64,000 nt of DNA from Caballeronia peredens (GTDB lineage: Bacteria; Pseudomonadota; Gammaproteobacteria; Burkholderiales; Burkholderiaceae): assembly GCA_001544595.2 (NCBI GenBank), contig FCOH02000005.1, forward strand, positions 298,496 to 362,495, given 5' to 3'. Below the pieces are notes generated by a model. It saw only the letters and a list, made by a program, of their open reading frames with translations. It searched no databases and was not told the origin of the DNA. The position numbers and the translations under genes are program-made. Below, piece by piece: positions 25,371 to 37,668 of the stretch (its first letter is position 1; each line of letters opens with the position of its first letter).

Positions 25371-27509
25371 ATGTTCAATAAAATCGTCAAAGAATTTAAG
25401 TGGGGGCAGCACAACGTCCGCCTCGAAACGGGTGAAATCGCCCGCCAGGCGAGCGGCGCGGTGATCGTCGACGTCGAAGATACCGTCGTGCTCGCAACCG
25501 TCGTCGGCGCGAAGACCGCCAAGCCGGGCCAGGACTTCTTCCCGCTCACCGTCGACTACCTCGAAAAAACCTACGCCGCCGGCAAGATCCCGGGCGGCTT
25601 CTTCCGTCGCGAAGGCCGTCCGTCGGAAGGCGAAACGCTCATCTCGCGCCTGATCGACCGCCCGCTGCGCCCGCTCTTCCCGGAAGGCTTCTATAACGAA
25701 GTGCAGGTCGTGATCCACGTCCTGTCGCTGAATCCGGACGTTCCGGCCGACATCCCGGCGCTGATCGGCGCGTCGGCGGCGCTCGCCGTCTCCGGTCTGC
25801 CGTTCAACGGCCCGGTCGGCGCGGCGCGTGTCGCGTACATCAACAACGAATACGTGCTCAACCCGACGCGCCCGCAGATGAAGGAATCGGCGCTCGACCT
25901 CGTGGTCGCCGGTACGGAGCGCGCGGTGCTGATGGTGGAATCGGAAGCGCAGCAGCTTTCCGAAGAAGTGATGCTCGGCGCGGTCGTGTTCGGCCACGAG
26001 CAGATGCAGACGGCCATCGACGCGATCCACGAACTCGTGCGCGAAGGCGGCAAGCCGGAATGGGACTGGAAGCCCGCCCCGAAGAACGAAACGCTCATCT
26101 CGCGCGTCGCGGAAATCGCCCAGCCGGAACTCGAAGCGGCTTACCAGCTGCGCAACAAGCAGGCGCGTTCGGCCAAGCTGAAGGAAGTCTACGCCGCGAC
26201 CTCGGCGAAGCTCGCGGAAGACGCCGCGGCGTCCGGCACGGTGGCAGCGGATGCGGCGACCGTCGGCAACGTCCTGTTCGACATCGAAGCGAAGATCGTC
26301 CGTTCGCAGATCCTGAACGGCGAGCCGCGCATCGACGGCCGCGATACGCGCACGGTGCGCCCGATCGAAATCCGCACGGGCGTCCTGCCGCGTACGCACG
26401 GCTCGGCGCTGTTCACGCGCGGCGAAACGCAGGCGCTGGTCGTCGCGACGCTCGGCACGAAGGGCGACGAGCAGAACATCGACGCGCTCGAAGGCGAATA
26501 CCGCGAGCGCTTCATGCTTCACTACAACATGCCGCCGTTCGCGACGGGCGAAACCGGCCGCGTCGGCTCGCCGAAGCGCCGTGAAATCGGTCACGGCCGT
26601 CTGGCGAAGCGCGCGTTGGTCGCGTGCCTGCCGAGCGCCGACGAATTCGGCTACTCGATCCGCGTCGTGTCGGAAATCACGGAATCGAACGGTTCGTCGT
26701 CGATGGCTTCGGTCTGCGGCGGCTGTCTCGCGCTGATGGACGCCGGCGTGCCGATGAAGGCGCACGTCGCCGGCATCGCGATGGGCCTGATCCTCGAAGG
26801 CAACAAGTTCGCGGTTCTGACCGACATCCTCGGCGACGAAGATCACCTGGGCGACATGGACTTCAAGGTGGCCGGCACGGCGCAAGGCGTCACGGCGCTG
26901 CAAATGGACATCAAGATCCAGGGCATCACGAAGGAAATCATGCAGGTCGCGCTCGCGCAGGCGAAGGAAGGCCGCATGCACATCCTCGGCAAGATGACCG
27001 CCGCGGTGCCGCACACGAACACGAACCTGTCGGACTACGCGCCGCGCATGATCACCATCAAGATCAATCCGGAGAAGATCCGCGACGTGATCGGAAAGGG
27101 CGGCTCGGTGATCCGCGCGCTGACGGAAGAAACCGGCACGACCATCGACATTTCCGACGACGGCGTCGTGACCATCGCGAGCACGAGCTCGGAAGGCATG
27201 GCCGAGGCGAAGAAGCGTATCGAGAACATCACGGCGGAAGTGGAAGTGGGCCAGATCTACGAAGGCCCGGTGCTCAAGCTGCTCGACTTCGGCGCGATCG
27301 TCAACATCCTGCCGGGCAAGGACGGTCTGCTGCACATCTCGGAGATCGTCAACGAGCGCGTGAAGGACATCAACGACTACCTGAAGGAAGGCCAGATCGT
27401 GAAGGTCAAGGTCATTCAGACGGACGAAAAGGGTCGTGTGCGTCTGTCGGCGAAGGCGCTTCTGAACGAAGCCGCGCAGCAGGCGGAACCCACGCACCCG
27501 CAGCAGTAA
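25371..27509 (+). CDS. pnp: Polyribonucleotide nucleotidyltransferase (PNPase)
   Basis: The 712-residue 3'-to-5' phosphorolytic exoribonuclease is a core part of the RNA degradosome. It has two RNase PH-like domains (residues about 1-210 and 310-540) joined by a helical domain, then a KH domain with the GKGG loop ([18 protein letters not shown], residues about 565-582) and an S1 domain ([25 protein letters not shown]). The phosphate/active-site signature [30 protein letters not shown] region and [18 protein letters not shown] are intact. AAGGAG precedes the ATG. Codon use is strongly biased, as in highly expressed genes. Likely regulated through its leader hairpin. Confidence 0.97.
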   Translation: MFNKIVKEFKWGQHNVRLETGEIARQASGAVIVDVEDTVVLATVVGAKTAKPGQDFFPLTVDYLEKTYAAGKIPGGFFRREGRPSEGETLISRLIDRPLRPLFPEGFYNEVQVVIHVLSLNPDVPADIPALIGASAALAVSGLPFNGPVGAARVAYINNEYVLNPTRPQMKESALDLVVAGTERAVLMVESEAQQLSEEVMLGAVVFGHEQMQTAIDAIHELVREGGKPEWDWKPAPKNETLISRVAEIAQPELEAAYQLRNKQARSAKLKEVYAATSAKLAEDAAASGTVAADAATVGNVLFDIEAKIVRSQILNGEPRIDGRDTRTVRPIEIRTGVLPRTHGSALFTRGETQALVVATLGTKGDEQNIDALEGEYRERFMLHYNMPPFATGETGRVGSPKRREIGHGRLAKRALVACLPSADEFGYSIRVVSEITESNGSSSMASVCGGCLALMDAGVPMKAHVAGIAMGLILEGNKFAVLTDILGDEDHLGDMDFKVAGTAQGVTALQMDIKIQGITKEIMQVALAQAKEGRMHILGKMTAAVPHTNTNLSDYAPRMITIKINPEKIRDVIGKGGSVIRALTEETGTTIDISDDGVVTIASTSSEGMAEAKKRIENITAEVEVGQIYEGPVLKLLDFGAIVNILPGKDGLLHISEIVNERVKDINDYLKEGQIVKVKVIQTDEKGRVRLSAKALLNEAAQQAEPTHPQQ

Positions 27510-27524
27510 TGCGGTAATGTGTAG

Positions 27525-27557
27525 ACGGCCGGCCGCTTATGCGAGCCGGCCGTTTTC
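27525..27557 (+). terminator. Intrinsic terminator after pnp
   Basis: Stem ACGGCCGGC (27525-27533) pairs with GCCGGCCGT (27545-27553), then TTTTCTT. Confidence 0.88.
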
Positions 27558-27695
27558 TTGTATGACGCATCGGACGCTATGCATTGTCCGATGCGCCGCG
27601 GGACCCGATGGCAGTGTGAAGCGCGAAACGCTCCGGCGCGCACAGTGCCATCCGGTTCGAATCCACACCGACGCCGGTCGGGACAGGGAGAGGAT

Positions 27696-28712
27696 ATGAA
27701 GGCCATCGAAATCACTGAGTTTGGTGCACCCGAAGTCCTGAAACTGGGTGAACGCCCGACGCCTGCGCCGGGCAAATGCGAGGTGCTGATCAAGGTGGCC
27801 GCCTCCGGCGTGAACCGTCCGGACGTGTTTCAGAGAAAGGGCGCGTATGCGCCGCCGCCAAGCGCGTCGGATCTGCCGGGGCTGGAGGTGGCGGGTGAAA
27901 TCGTCGATGGCGATTTCGATCCGAAGCACAATCCGTTCGGGCTCAAAAAGGGCGATCGCGTGTGCGCGCTGCTCGCGGGCGGCGGTTACGCCGAATACGC
28001 GGTGGCGCCGCTGGAACAATGTCTGCCTGTGCCGAAGGGACTGTCGGATGTGGAGGCCGCGTCGCTGCCCGAGACCTTCTTCACGGTCTGGAGCAACGTG
28101 TTCGAGCGCGGCCAGCTGGGCGCGGGCGAAAACGGCGAGGAAGAGACGCTGCTCGTGCAGGGCGGATCGAGCGGTATCGGCGTAACCGCGATTCAGATCG
28201 CGCGCGCACTGGGTTTTCGCGTATTCGCCACCGCCGGCACCGATGAAAAGTGTCGCGCGTGCGAGACGCTCGGCGCGGAGCGGGCGATCAACTACAAGAC
28301 GGAGGATTTCGTCGAAGTGGTGAAGTCGCTGACGAACGACCGCGGCGTCGATGTGATTCTCGACATGGTCGCGGGCGACTACCTGCAGCGCGAACTGAAG
28401 GCGCTCGCCGACGGCGGGCGCATTTGCGTGATCGCGCTGCTCGGCGGCGCGAAGGCGGAGATCAATCTGAACGACGTGCTGCGTCGCCGGCTCGTCATCA
28501 CGGGCTCGACGCTGCGTCCGCGTCCCGTCGCATTCAAGGCGAAGCTCGCGGCGAAGCTCAAGGAGCGCGTCTGGCCGGAGATCGAGGCGGGCCGCATCAA
28601 GCCGGTGATTCACGAGGTTTTCCCGGCGCGCGACGCGGCCGCCGCGCATGCGCTGATGGAGAGCAGCACGCACGTCGGCAAGATCGTGCTCGACTGGCGC
28701 GAGGGTGCGTGA
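27696..28712 (+). CDS. NAD(P)H:quinone oxidoreductase, zinc-free MDR family
   Basis: The 338-residue product is a quinone oxidoreductase-like medium-chain dehydrogenase of the PIG3/TP53I3 type. It begins MKAIEITEFGAPEVLKLGE, has the substrate-side SGVNRPDVFQRKG (residues about 38-50), the Rossmann glycine motif GGSSGIGVTAIQIARALG (residues about 150-167), and LDMVAGDYLQRELKALADGG. It lacks the zinc-ligand Cys set of alcohol dehydrogenases. Family members reduce quinones with NAD(P)H. GGGAGAGG precedes the ATG. It is a single gene between two terminators. Confidence 0.88.
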   Translation: MKAIEITEFGAPEVLKLGERPTPAPGKCEVLIKVAASGVNRPDVFQRKGAYAPPPSASDLPGLEVAGEIVDGDFDPKHNPFGLKKGDRVCALLAGGGYAEYAVAPLEQCLPVPKGLSDVEAASLPETFFTVWSNVFERGQLGAGENGEEETLLVQGGSSGIGVTAIQIARALGFRVFATAGTDEKCRACETLGAERAINYKTEDFVEVVKSLTNDRGVDVILDMVAGDYLQRELKALADGGRICVIALLGGAKAEINLNDVLRRRLVITGSTLRPRPVAFKAKLAAKLKERVWPEIEAGRIKPVIHEVFPARDAAAAHALMESSTHVGKIVLDWREGA

Positions 28713-28716
28713 ACGG

Positions 28717-28751
28717 GCGGCGCCGACGGTTCGGCGGAGCGCCGCTCTTTT
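28717..28751 (+). terminator. Intrinsic terminator after quinone oxidoreductase
   Basis: Stem GCGGCGC (28717-28723) pairs with GCGCCGC (28739-28745), with an inner CCGA/TCGG pair, followed by TCTTTT. Confidence 0.75.
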
Positions 28752-28757
28752 GGCCGT

Positions 28758-28787
28758 TTGACCGGTTTCGTCGGAACACAGTAAAAT
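28758..28787 (+). promoter_or_regulatory. Candidate tpiA promoter
   Basis: TTGACC (28758-28763), an 18-base spacer and TAAAAT (28782-28787) give near-consensus sigma-70 hexamers, placing the transcript start about 80 bases before the tpiA ATG. Confidence 0.65.
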
Positions 28788-28877
28788 CGCCTGTTTTGCA
28801 AGCAGTTCGCAGTTTGTGACCGATTCACTCCAATAACAGGGCGGCTCATGACAAGCCGCCGCCGACTGACGAGACAT

Positions 28878-29651
28878 ATGTCGAGAGAACGAGCAAAACT
28901 GGTGGTGGGCAACTGGAAGATGCACGGTCGCATCAATGAAAACGCGACCTTGCTGACCGAAGTCGCCGCAGGGGCATCGGCTTTGCAGAAGGATGTGAGC
29001 GTCGGCGTGTGCGTGCCGTGTCCGTATCTCGCGCAATCGCAGGCGCTGTTGAGCGGCTCGGTCGTGCGGTGGGGTATTCAGGACGTGTCGGCGCATCCGG
29101 CCGGCGCTTATACCGGAGAAGTCGCGGCGGAAATGGCGGCGGACTTCGGCGTGACGTACGCGATCGTCGGACATTCCGAGCGGCGCGCGTATCATCGCGA
29201 AAGTCCGGAGCTGGTCGCCGCGAAAGCACAGCGCGCGATCGAAGCGGGCCTCACGCCGATCGTCTGCGTCGGCGAGACGCTGGAAGAGCGCGAGTCGGGC
29301 GCGACCGAGCAGATCATCGGCACGCAGCTCGACGCCGTTCTGCTCGTGCTGACGGAAAAGCAGGCGGCGGGCATCGTGGTCGCGTACGAACCGGTCTGGG
29401 CGATCGGCACCGGCAAGACCGCGCGGCCGGGGCAGGCGCAGGACGTTCACGCGTTTCTGCGTCGCAAGCTGCTGGAGAAGGGCGCGGCGGTGGCGAACGT
29501 GCCGCTCCTGTACGGCGGCAGCGTGAAGCCGGACAACGCGCAGGAATTGTTCGCACAACGGGACATCGACGGCGGGCTGATTGGCGGCGCGTCGCTGAAG
29601 TCGAAGGATTTTCTGGCGATCTGTCAGGCTGCGCAAACCGGGTTGCATTGA
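28878..29651 (+). CDS. tpiA: Triose-phosphate isomerase
   Basis: The 257-residue TIM barrel interconverts dihydroxyacetone phosphate and glyceraldehyde 3-phosphate in glycolysis and gluconeogenesis. Catalytic Lys is in VVGNWKMHG, the electrophile His in VGHSERR, the catalytic Glu in VVAYEPVWAIGTGK (which also forms the mobile loop), and the phosphate loops in LYGGSVKPDNA and GGLIGGASL. I chose ATG 28878 because it gives the usual N-terminus (MSRERAKLVVGNWK). An in-frame ATG at 28848 has a better AGGGCGG signal but adds ten basic residues and falls inside a hairpin (GGCGGCT/AGCCGCC). secG lies 82 bases downstream, the same order as in many proteobacteria. Confidence 0.96.
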   Translation: MSRERAKLVVGNWKMHGRINENATLLTEVAAGASALQKDVSVGVCVPCPYLAQSQALLSGSVVRWGIQDVSAHPAGAYTGEVAAEMAADFGVTYAIVGHSERRAYHRESPELVAAKAQRAIEAGLTPIVCVGETLEERESGATEQIIGTQLDAVLLVLTEKQAAGIVVAYEPVWAIGTGKTARPGQAQDVHAFLRRKLLEKGAAVANVPLLYGGSVKPDNAQELFAQRDIDGGLIGGASLKSKDFLAICQAAQTGLH

Positions 29652-29733
29652 GCGGCGAGCGGGCAGGGCGGGCGGAAAGAGCACATCGCGACACGCGGGT
29701 GTCGCGGCAATATCAGGAATCGGGTGAGTTGAA

Positions 29734-30108
29734 ATGCTGTATTTGAAGACATTGATTATCGTTGTCCAGTTGTTGTCGGCGCTGGGCGTCATCGGACTCG
29801 TGCTCCTGCAGCACGGCAAGGGCGCGGACATGGGCGCGGCGTTCGGCAGCGGCGCATCGGGAAGCCTTTTCGGCGCCACCGGTTCGGCGAACTTCCTTTC
29901 GCGCACGACCGCGGTTCTCGCCGCGATCTTCTTCGTCACGACGCTGGCGCTGACCTACCTCGGAAGCTATCGGCCGCAGGTTTCGGCGGGCGTCCTGGGT
30001 AATGCGCCGGTACCGGCATCGGCTCCGGTTGCAGGCGCATCGGCTGTTTCGGCACCGGCTTCGGCACCGGTTGCATCGTCCGCGCCGGGTGCTGACGTCC
30101 CTAAATGA
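29734..30108 (+). CDS. secG: Preprotein translocase subunit SecG
   Basis: The 124-residue product has two membrane helices (residues about 3-22 and 52-72) around the conserved cytoplasmic loop QHGKGADMGAAFGSGASGSLFG. SecG assists SecYE and SecA in protein export. The C-terminal 35 residues are a low-complexity Ala/Pro/Ser/Val tail (repeats of ASAPVA) common in betaproteobacterial SecG. The usual tpiA-secG-tRNA-Leu-nuo order is kept here. Confidence 0.95.
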   Translation: MLYLKTLIIVVQLLSALGVIGLVLLQHGKGADMGAAFGSGASGSLFGATGSANFLSRTTAVLAAIFFVTTLALTYLGSYRPQVSAGVLGNAPVPASAPVAGASAVSAPASAPVASSAPGADVPK

Positions 30109-30146
30109 CGCCAGAACAAATTTTCGCGAAATCTGCATTTTGTGCG

Positions 30147-30175
30147 TTGAACAATTCGTAGGGCCCAGTTATAAT
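30147..30175 (+). promoter_or_regulatory. Promoter of tRNA-Leu
   Basis: TTGAAC (30147-30152), a 17-base spacer and the perfect -10 TATAAT (30170-30175) lie 60 bases before the mature tRNA. Confidence 0.8.
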
Positions 30176-30234
30176 TCAAGTCTTGAAGCGATTCGCGGCA
30201 ATTAAGAAGTAGTTTTCCCGGATTGCAGTACAGT

Positions 30235-30319
30235 GCCGACGTGGTGAAATTGGTAGACACGCTATCTTGAGGGGGTAGTGGCGAAAGCTGTGCGAGTTCG
30301 AGTCTCGCCGTCGGCACCA
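30235..30319 (+). tRNA. tRNA-Leu (anticodon GAG)
   Basis: The 7-bp acceptor stem is GCCGACG (30235-30241) with CGTCGGC (30309-30315), then discriminator A and encoded CCA (30317-30319). The anticodon stem CTATC/GGTAG encloses the loop TTGAGGG, so the anticodon GAG sits at 30269-30271 and reads CUC and CUU. A long variable arm (type II tRNA) and a GTTCGAGTC T-loop are present. Confidence 0.96.
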
Positions 30320-30328
30320 AAGTTATCC

Positions 30329-30362
30329 AATGCCAGCCGCATGCATCGCTTCGGCTGGCATT
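30329..30362 (+). terminator. Hairpin after tRNA-Leu, likely terminator
   Basis: A perfect 11-bp stem, AATGCCAGCCG (30329-30339) with CGGCTGGCATT (30352-30362), lies 9 bases after the tRNA; the following T-run is short. The remaining 170 bases to nuoA hold no gene I can support. Confidence 0.65.
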
Positions 30363-30531
30363 GTCACTTCTGGAGTACCCTTACGTTTTTGCAGCAGCGT
30401 CGCCGCATGACGGTGGTTGTCACAGTGCGCTGATATCGTGAGCGGTCCCAAGTGAAACTCCCGCCGGGTGGTCCGTCCCGGCTGAAGCGCTCCAATCAAT
30501 ACAGACCATATCTACCGATCTGAGGATAGCC

Positions 30532-30891
30532 TTGAACCTCGCACCCTATTACCCCGTCTTCTTGTTTCTTGTGGTGGGCCTTGGTTTAGGTATAGCGCTG
30601 GTCAGTATCGGCAAGATCCTCGGTCCCAACAAGCCCGACACCGAAAAGAACGCACCTTACGAGTGCGGCTTCGAAGCATTCGAAGACGCGCGTATGAAGT
30701 TCGATGTGCGTTACTATCTCGTCGCGATTCTTTTCATCATTTTCGATCTTGAAACGGCGTTTCTGTTTCCGTGGGGTGTTTCCCTGCGCGATATCGGCTG
30801 GCCCGGCTTCATGGCGATGATGATATTTCTGCTCGAATTCCTGCTCGGTTTCGCCTACATCTGGAGAAAGGGCGGCCTCGACTGGGAATGA
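30532..30891 (+). CDS. nuoA: NADH-quinone oxidoreductase subunit A
   Basis: The 119-residue membrane subunit (three helices) of complex I starts at TTG 30532, with GAGGA eight bases upstream; no ATG fits. The conserved matrix-side loop [23 protein letters not shown], with the Cys near the quinone site, is present. It is the first of 14 nuo genes in the standard order A to N, spanning 15 kb on one strand. Confidence 0.96.
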   Translation: MNLAPYYPVFLFLVVGLGLGIALVSIGKILGPNKPDTEKNAPYECGFEAFEDARMKFDVRYYLVAILFIIFDLETAFLFPWGVSLRDIGWPGFMAMMIFLLEFLLGFAYIWRKGGLDWE

Positions 30892-30952
30892 CAGTTAGAT
30901 CACCGGATTCATGGGCGGCTTTGGCTGGCTGCTCATCTGGAGTGGAAATCAA

Positions 30953-31432
30953 ATGAGTATCGAAGGGGTCTTGAAGGAAGGCTTTGTCACCACCACGGCT
31001 GACAAGCTGATCAACTGGACGCGCACCGGCTCCCTGTGGCCGATGACGTTCGGTCTCGCGTGCTGCGCGGTCGAGATGATGCACGCGGGCGCCGCCCGTT
31101 ACGACCTGGACCGTTTCGGCGTGGTGTTCCGTCCGAGTCCGCGTCAGTCGGACGTGATGATCGTCGCCGGCACGCTGTGCAACAAGATGGCGCCCGCGCT
31201 TCGTAAGGTGTACGACCAGATGGCCGAGCCGCGCTGGGTCATCTCGATGGGCTCGTGCGCGAACGGCGGCGGCTACTACCACTACTCGTATTCCGTCGTG
31301 CGTGGTTGCGACCGGATCGTGCCGGTCGACGTCTATGTCCCCGGTTGTCCTCCGACCGCCGAAGCGTTGGTCTACGGCGTGATCCAGTTGCAGGCGAAGA
31401 TTCGCCGCACCAACACCATCGCCCGTCAGTAA
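30953..31432 (+). CDS. nuoB: NADH-quinone oxidoreductase subunit B
   Basis: The 159-residue subunit holds cluster N2, the last Fe-S centre before quinone. All four Cys ligands are visible: the tandem pair in [10 protein letters not shown], one in MGSCANGGG and one in [10 protein letters not shown]. The ATG at 30953 is taken because an upstream frame from 30911 lacks family similarity. Confidence 0.97.
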
Positions 31433-31452
31433 GGGCCTGAGTCTCCCCAATT

Positions 31453-32055
31453 ATGGCAAGCAAACTCGAGACCCTCAAAGCGAACCTCGAGACGGCGTTT
31501 GGCGACCGTCTCCAGAGCGTTACGGAATCGCTCGGTCAAGTGACGGTCGTCGTCAAGGCGGCGAACTATCTGGAAGTCTGCAAACAGCTGCGCGACGATC
31601 CGTCGCTGCGCTTCGAGCAGCTCATGGACGTGGCCGGCGTCGACTATTCGACCTACGGCGACGGCGCTTACGACGGCCCGCGCTTTGCGGCAGTCACGCA
31701 TCTTCTTTCGATCGCCAATAACTGGCGCCTGCGCGTGCGCGTTTTCGCGCCGGACGACGAAGTGCCCATCGTTCCGTCGCTGGTCGACATCTGGACCTCG
31801 GCGAACTGGTACGAGCGCGAGGCGTTCGATCTGTTCGGCATCGTCTTCGAAGGTCATCCCGACCTGCGCCGCATTCTCACGGACTACGGCTTCATCGGCC
31901 ACCCGTTCCGCAAGGACTTCCCGGTTTCCGGCTACGTCGAAATGCGCTACGACCCGGAAGAGAGGCGCGTCGTGTATCAGCCTGTGACGATCGAGCCGCG
32001 CGAGATCACGCCGCGCGTGATTCGCGAAGATCGCTATGGCGGTCTGAAACATTAA
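31453..32055 (+). CDS. nuoC: NADH-quinone oxidoreductase subunit C
   Basis: The 200-residue 30-kDa-type subunit carries the signature ERXXXDXXGXXF as [22 protein letters not shown] and ends with [24 protein letters not shown]. It is separate from nuoD here, unlike the fused NuoCD of E. coli. Confidence 0.97.
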   Translation: MASKLETLKANLETAFGDRLQSVTESLGQVTVVVKAANYLEVCKQLRDDPSLRFEQLMDVAGVDYSTYGDGAYDGPRFAAVTHLLSIANNWRLRVRVFAPDDEVPIVPSLVDIWTSANWYEREAFDLFGIVFEGHPDLRRILTDYGFIGHPFRKDFPVSGYVEMRYDPEERRVVYQPVTIEPREITPRVIREDRYGGLKH

Positions 32056-32064
32056 GAGAACGCC

Positions 32065-33318
<1,254 letters not shown>

Positions 33319-33331
33319 TCTCATTCAGCCG

Positions 33332-33430
33332 CCTGCACGTCGTGTTCATCGTGGGCGCCGTGCAGGAAAGCGCAGCAGCAATAACAGGAAACCGCAGGAC
33401 GCCAGGTCTGCCGCAACGAAAGCGCGGCAG
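33332..33430 (+). promoter_or_regulatory. Two hairpins in nuoD-nuoE spacer
   Basis: CCTGCACG (33332-33339) pairs with CGTGCAGG (33359-33366), and CTGCCGC (33408-33414) pairs with GCGGCAG (33424-33430), the latter followed by GTTTTCG. They could be partial terminators or mRNA processing/stability elements; nothing else is seen in the spacer. Confidence 0.45.
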
Positions 33431-33469
33431 GTTTTCGTTCGGTAGGAATTGAAAGAGTCGTGTCTCAAA

Positions 33470-33955
33470 ATGATCTCAGCTGAAGGCCTGAAAGAAATCG
33501 ATCGCGCGGTGGCGAAGTATCCCGCCGAGCAAAAGCAGTCGGCCGTGATGGCCGCGCTGGCTGTCGCTCAGGAAGAGCACGGATGGCTCTCGCCCGAACT
33601 CATGCAGTTCGTGGCGGACTATCTGAGCATGCCGCCGGTCGCCGTGCAGGAAGTCGCGACGTTCTACACGATGTACGAACTGAAGCCGGTCGGTAAGCAC
33701 AAGATCACGCTCTGCACGAACCTGCCTTGCCAGCTCGGTCCGGACGGCGGGTCGGAGAGCGCCGCCGAGTATCTCAAGCAGAAGCTTGGAATCGATTTCG
33801 GTGAAACCACGGCAGACGGCAAGTTCACGCTGAAGGAAGGCGAATGCTTCGGCGCGTGCGGCGACGCACCCGTTCTGCTCGTGAACAACCATCGCATGTG
33901 CAGCTTCATGAGCCGCCAGAAGATCGACCAGCTGATCGAGGAACTTTCGAAATGA
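33470..33955 (+). CDS. nuoE: NADH-quinone oxidoreductase subunit E
   Basis: The 161-residue 24-kDa subunit binds the 2Fe-2S cluster N1a through Cys in CTNLPCQLG and [10 protein letters not shown]. The ATG at 33470 gives the family N-terminus [18 protein letters not shown]; a TTG seven codons earlier is a less likely start. The stop overlaps the nuoF start (ATGA). Confidence 0.96.
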   Translation: MISAEGLKEIDRAVAKYPAEQKQSAVMAALAVAQEEHGWLSPELMQFVADYLSMPPVAVQEVATFYTMYELKPVGKHKITLCTNLPCQLGPDGGSESAAEYLKQKLGIDFGETTADGKFTLKEGECFGACGDAPVLLVNNHRMCSFMSRQKIDQLIEELSK

Positions 33956-35274
33956 CGTCACTCCATGATCGTCACATCAAGCCACTGATCCTTGCCGGTC
34001 TGAACGGCGAGAACTGGCATCTCGAAGATTACGTTGCGCGCGGCGGCTACAAGCAGCTGCGCCGCATTCTGGAAGAAAAGATTCCGCCCGAGCAGGTGAT
34101 CGCGGACGTGAAGGCGTCCGGTCTGCGCGGCCGCGGCGGCGCGGGCTTTCCGACCGGCCTCAAGTGGAGCTTCATGCCGCGCCAGTTTCCGGGGCAGAAG
34201 TATCTGGTCTGCAATTCGGACGAAGGCGAGCCGGGCACGTTCAAGGATCGCGACATCCTGCGCTGGAACCCGCATTCGCTGATCGAAGGCATGGCCATCG
34301 GTGCGTACGCGATGGGCATCACCGTCGGCTATAACTATATCCACGGCGAGATTTTCGAGGTGTATCGCGTGTTCGAAGCGGCGCTCGAAGAAGCGCGCGC
34401 GGCCGGTTATCTCGGCGCGAACATCCTGGGCTCCGGCTTCTCGTTCGAGCTCCACGCGCATCATGGCTACGGCGCGTACATCTGCGGCGAAGAAACCGCG
34501 CTGCTCGAATCGCTCGAAGGCAAGAAGGGCCAGCCGCGCTTCAAGCCGCCGTTCCCGGCGAGCTTCGGCGTGTATGGCAAGCCGACGACGATCAACAACA
34601 CCGAGACGTTCGCGGCGGTGCCGTTCCTGCTGGAAATCGGGCCGCAGAATTATCTCGAACTTGGCAAGCCGAACAACGGCGGCACGAAGATCTTCTCGGT
34701 GTCGGGCGACGTCAATCGTCCGGGCAACTATGAGGTTCCCCTCGGCACGCCGTTCTCGACGCTGATGGAACTGGCAGGTGGCGTGCGCGGCAAGTCGGTC
34801 AAGGCCGTGATTCCGGGCGGCTCGTCGGCGCCGGTCGTGCCGGGCGAGATGATGCTCGCGACCGACATGGACTACGATTCCATCGCGAAGGCAGGCTCCA
34901 TGCTCGGCTCGGGCGCGGTCATCGTGATGAACGAAACGCGCTGCATGGTGCGCTCGCTGCTGCGTCTGTCGTATTTCTATTACGAAGAGTCGTGCGGTCA
35001 GTGCACGCCGTGTCGCGAAGGCACGGGCTGGCTGTATCGCGTGGTGCATCGTATCGAGCATGGTCTCGGGCGCAAGGAAGATCTGGACCTGCTGAACTCG
35101 GTCGCCGAGAACATCATGGGCCGCACGATCTGCGCACTGGGCGATGCTGCGGCGATGCCCGTGCGCGGCATGCTCAAGCACTTCTGGGACGAATTCGAAT
35201 ATCACGTCGAGCACAAGCACTGTCTCGTCGGCGGGCACGCGCATCATGCGCCGTCCGAAGCGCTTACCGCGTAA
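33952..35274 (+). CDS. nuoF: NADH-quinone oxidoreductase subunit F
   Basis: The 440-residue subunit binds NADH, FMN and cluster N3. The nucleotide motif [16 protein letters not shown] is at residues about 55-70, [12 protein letters not shown] follows, and the 4Fe-4S ligands lie in [12 protein letters not shown] with a fourth Cys in the C-terminal helix domain ([10 protein letters not shown]). It is coupled to nuoE by a four-base overlap. Confidence 0.97.
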   Translation: MTSLHDRHIKPLILAGLNGENWHLEDYVARGGYKQLRRILEEKIPPEQVIADVKASGLRGRGGAGFPTGLKWSFMPRQFPGQKYLVCNSDEGEPGTFKDRDILRWNPHSLIEGMAIGAYAMGITVGYNYIHGEIFEVYRVFEAALEEARAAGYLGANILGSGFSFELHAHHGYGAYICGEETALLESLEGKKGQPRFKPPFPASFGVYGKPTTINNTETFAAVPFLLEIGPQNYLELGKPNNGGTKIFSVSGDVNRPGNYEVPLGTPFSTLMELAGGVRGKSVKAVIPGGSSAPVVPGEMMLATDMDYDSIAKAGSMLGSGAVIVMNETRCMVRSLLRLSYFYYEESCGQCTPCREGTGWLYRVVHRIEHGLGRKEDLDLLNSVAENIMGRTICALGDAAAMPVRGMLKHFWDEFEYHVEHKHCLVGGHAHHAPSEALTA

Positions 35275-35326
35275 TCAGGCGCGCAGTCAGATGCGCAAGA
35301 TAAGAGGTTGAGGACCATTCCCCATC

Positions 35327-37666
35327 ATGGTTGAACTAGAAATTGACGGCAAGACGGTCGAGGTGCCCGAAGGCAGCATGGTGATCCAGGCTGCGCATAA
35401 GGTCGATACGTACATTCCTCACTTCTGCTATCACAAGAAGCTGTCGATCGCGGCGAACTGCCGGATGTGCCTCGTCGAAGTCGAGAAGATGCCGAAGGCC
35501 GTCCCCGCGTGCGCGACGCCGGTATCCGCCGGCATGATCGTGCGCACCACCTCCGACAAGGCCGTGAAGGCTCAGCAGTCGGTGATGGAATTCCTGCTGA
35601 TCAATCACCCGCTCGATTGCCCGATCTGCGATCAGGGCGGCGAATGTCAGTTGCAGGATCTGGCCGTCGGCTACGGCAAGTCGCAGTCGCGCTACAACGA
35701 AGAAAAGCGCGTCGTGTTCCACAAGAACGTGGGTCCGCTCATCTCGATGGAAGAGATGTCGCGCTGCATCCACTGCACGCGCTGTGTGCGCTTCGGCCAG
35801 GAAGTTGCCGGTGTGATGGAGCTCGGCATGCTGGGCCGCGGCGAGCATTCGGAAATCACTTCGTTCGTCGGCAAGACGGTGGATTCGGAACTGTCGGGCA
35901 ACATGATCGACCTGTGCCCGGTCGGCGCCCTGACGAGCAAGCCGTTCCGCTACAGCGCGCGTACGTGGGAACTGTCGCGCCGCAAGTCGGTGAGCCCGCA
36001 CGATTCCGTCGGCGCGAATCTCGTCGTGCAGGTGAAGAACAATCGCGTGATGCGCGTTCTGCCGATGGAGAACGAAGCCATCAACGAATGCTGGATCTCG
36101 GACAAGGATCGCTTCTCGTACGAAGGCCTGAACAGCGACGAGCGTCTCACCACGCCGATGCTGAAGCAGGGCGGCAAGTGGATCGAGACCGACTGGCAAA
36201 GCGCGCTGGAATATGTGGCGAAGGGCCTGAAGGGCATCAAGGCGGATCATGGCGCGAATGCCATCGCCGCGCTCGCCACGCCGCATACCACGGTCGAAGA
36301 ACTGCATCTGCTGAAGGCGCTGGCGGAAGGCGTCGGCACGCCGAACGTCGATTTCCGTCTGCGTCAGACTGATTTTTCCGCGCCGGTCGGCGTGGGCGCG
36401 CCGTGGCTCGGCACGAAGATCGCGGATCTGTCGATGATCGACACCGCGTTCGTGGTCGGCTCGTTCCTGCGTCGCGATCATCCGCTGTTTGCTGCGCGTC
36501 TGCGTCAGGCGGCGAAGAACGGCGCGAAGATCACGTTCCTCAACGCCAGCAACGACGACTCGCTGATCCCGACCGCGCATCGCCTGGTCGCCGCGCCCTC
36601 GGCGTGGCTCGATCAGCTCGCGGGCATCGCGGCGGCAGTTGCCGAAGCGCGCGGCGTCGCGCTGCCGGACGCGTTCGCGGGCCGTGACGTGTCGGCGGCG
36701 GCGAAGGATGTCGCGGCATCGCTGTCGGCGGGCGACAAGCGCGTCGTGCTGCTCGGCAATCTCGCGGTTCAGCATCCGGATTTCGCGCAAATCCAGGCAG
36801 CCGCGCAATGGATCGCCGACAATACCGGCGCCACGCTCGGCTTCCTCACGGAAGGCGCGAATTCGGTCGGCGCGCATCTCGTCGATGCGCTCCCGGGCGA
36901 AGGCGGCCTCAACGCGCGCGAAGTGTTCGAGCAGCCGCGCAAGGGCTATGTGCTCGTCAACGCCGAGCCGGAATTCGATACGGCCAATCCGGCGCAGGCC
37001 ATCGCCGCGCTGAAGGCTGCGGAAATGGTCGTCGTGATGTCGCCGTTCAAGCACGGCATGGACTACGCGGACGTGCTGCTGCCGATCGCGCCGTTCACGG
37101 AAACGTCGGGCACGTTCGTCAACGCGGAAGGCACGGCGCAGTCGTTCAACGGCGTGGTGCGCGCGCTGGGCGACACGCGTCCGGGCTGGAAGGTGCTGCG
37201 CGTGCTGGGCACGATCCTCGGCTTGCCGGGTTTCGAATTCGACACGGCTGAAGAAGTGCGCGTTGCAGCGCTCGGCACGGGCGACCTGACCGCGCGTCTG
37301 TCGAACAAGACGACGGTAGCAGCGAAGCGCGCCACATCGAACGTCGTGCTGAACGGCAGCGGCCTGCAGCGTCTCGCCGATGTGCCGATTTATCACGCCG
37401 ACGCGCTCGTGCGCCGCGCGCCGTCGCTGCATCTGACGGCGGCCGCACGCGATGCGAACGTGGCCGGTCTGCCGACCGCGCTCTTCGACAAGCTCGGCCT
37501 GAAGGACGGCGAAGCAGTGCGTATCAAGCAAGGCAACCTGTCGGTGACGTTGCCCGCCGTCCGCGATGCGAATCTCGCGGAATCGGTGGTCCGCGTGTCG
37601 GCGGGCACGACGGCTGGCGCCGCGCTCGGCGGCCTGTTCGGTGAACTGGTAGTGGAGAAGGCGTAA
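35327..37666 (+). CDS. nuoG: NADH-quinone oxidoreductase subunit G
   Basis: The 779-residue subunit has an N-terminal 2Fe-2S ferredoxin domain (CysHis-rich up to residue about 110: [21 protein letters not shown]), the His-liganded N5 motif region ([20 protein letters not shown]), the N4 cluster ([16 protein letters not shown]) and a molybdopterin-type domain without a cofactor role. It guides electrons from NuoF towards NuoI. Codon use is uniform along the gene. Confidence 0.97.
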   Translation: MVELEIDGKTVEVPEGSMVIQAAHKVDTYIPHFCYHKKLSIAANCRMCLVEVEKMPKAVPACATPVSAGMIVRTTSDKAVKAQQSVMEFLLINHPLDCPICDQGGECQLQDLAVGYGKSQSRYNEEKRVVFHKNVGPLISMEEMSRCIHCTRCVRFGQEVAGVMELGMLGRGEHSEITSFVGKTVDSELSGNMIDLCPVGALTSKPFRYSARTWELSRRKSVSPHDSVGANLVVQVKNNRVMRVLPMENEAINECWISDKDRFSYEGLNSDERLTTPMLKQGGKWIETDWQSALEYVAKGLKGIKADHGANAIAALATPHTTVEELHLLKALAEGVGTPNVDFRLRQTDFSAPVGVGAPWLGTKIADLSMIDTAFVVGSFLRRDHPLFAARLRQAAKNGAKITFLNASNDDSLIPTAHRLVAAPSAWLDQLAGIAAAVAEARGVALPDAFAGRDVSAAAKDVAASLSAGDKRVVLLGNLAVQHPDFAQIQAAAQWIADNTGATLGFLTEGANSVGAHLVDALPGEGGLNAREVFEQPRKGYVLVNAEPEFDTANPAQAIAALKAAEMVVVMSPFKHGMDYADVLLPIAPFTETSGTFVNAEGTAQSFNGVVRALGDTRPGWKVLRVLGTILGLPGFEFDTAEEVRVAALGTGDLTARLSNKTTVAAKRATSNVVLNGSGLQRLADVPIYHADALVRRAPSLHLTAAARDANVAGLPTALFDKLGLKDGEAVRIKQGNLSVTLPAVRDANLAESVVRVSAGTTAGAALGGLFGELVVEKA

Positions 37667-37668
37667 AA

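Noticed and set aside
25221..27497. Minus-strand frame of 758 codons antisense to pnp
   Set aside because: Exact shadow of a highly biased gene; composition Arg/Asp/Val/His without domains.
30235..30319. tRNA-Leu as an integration site for a mobile element
   Set aside because: No integrase, direct repeat or composition change is found next to the tRNA.
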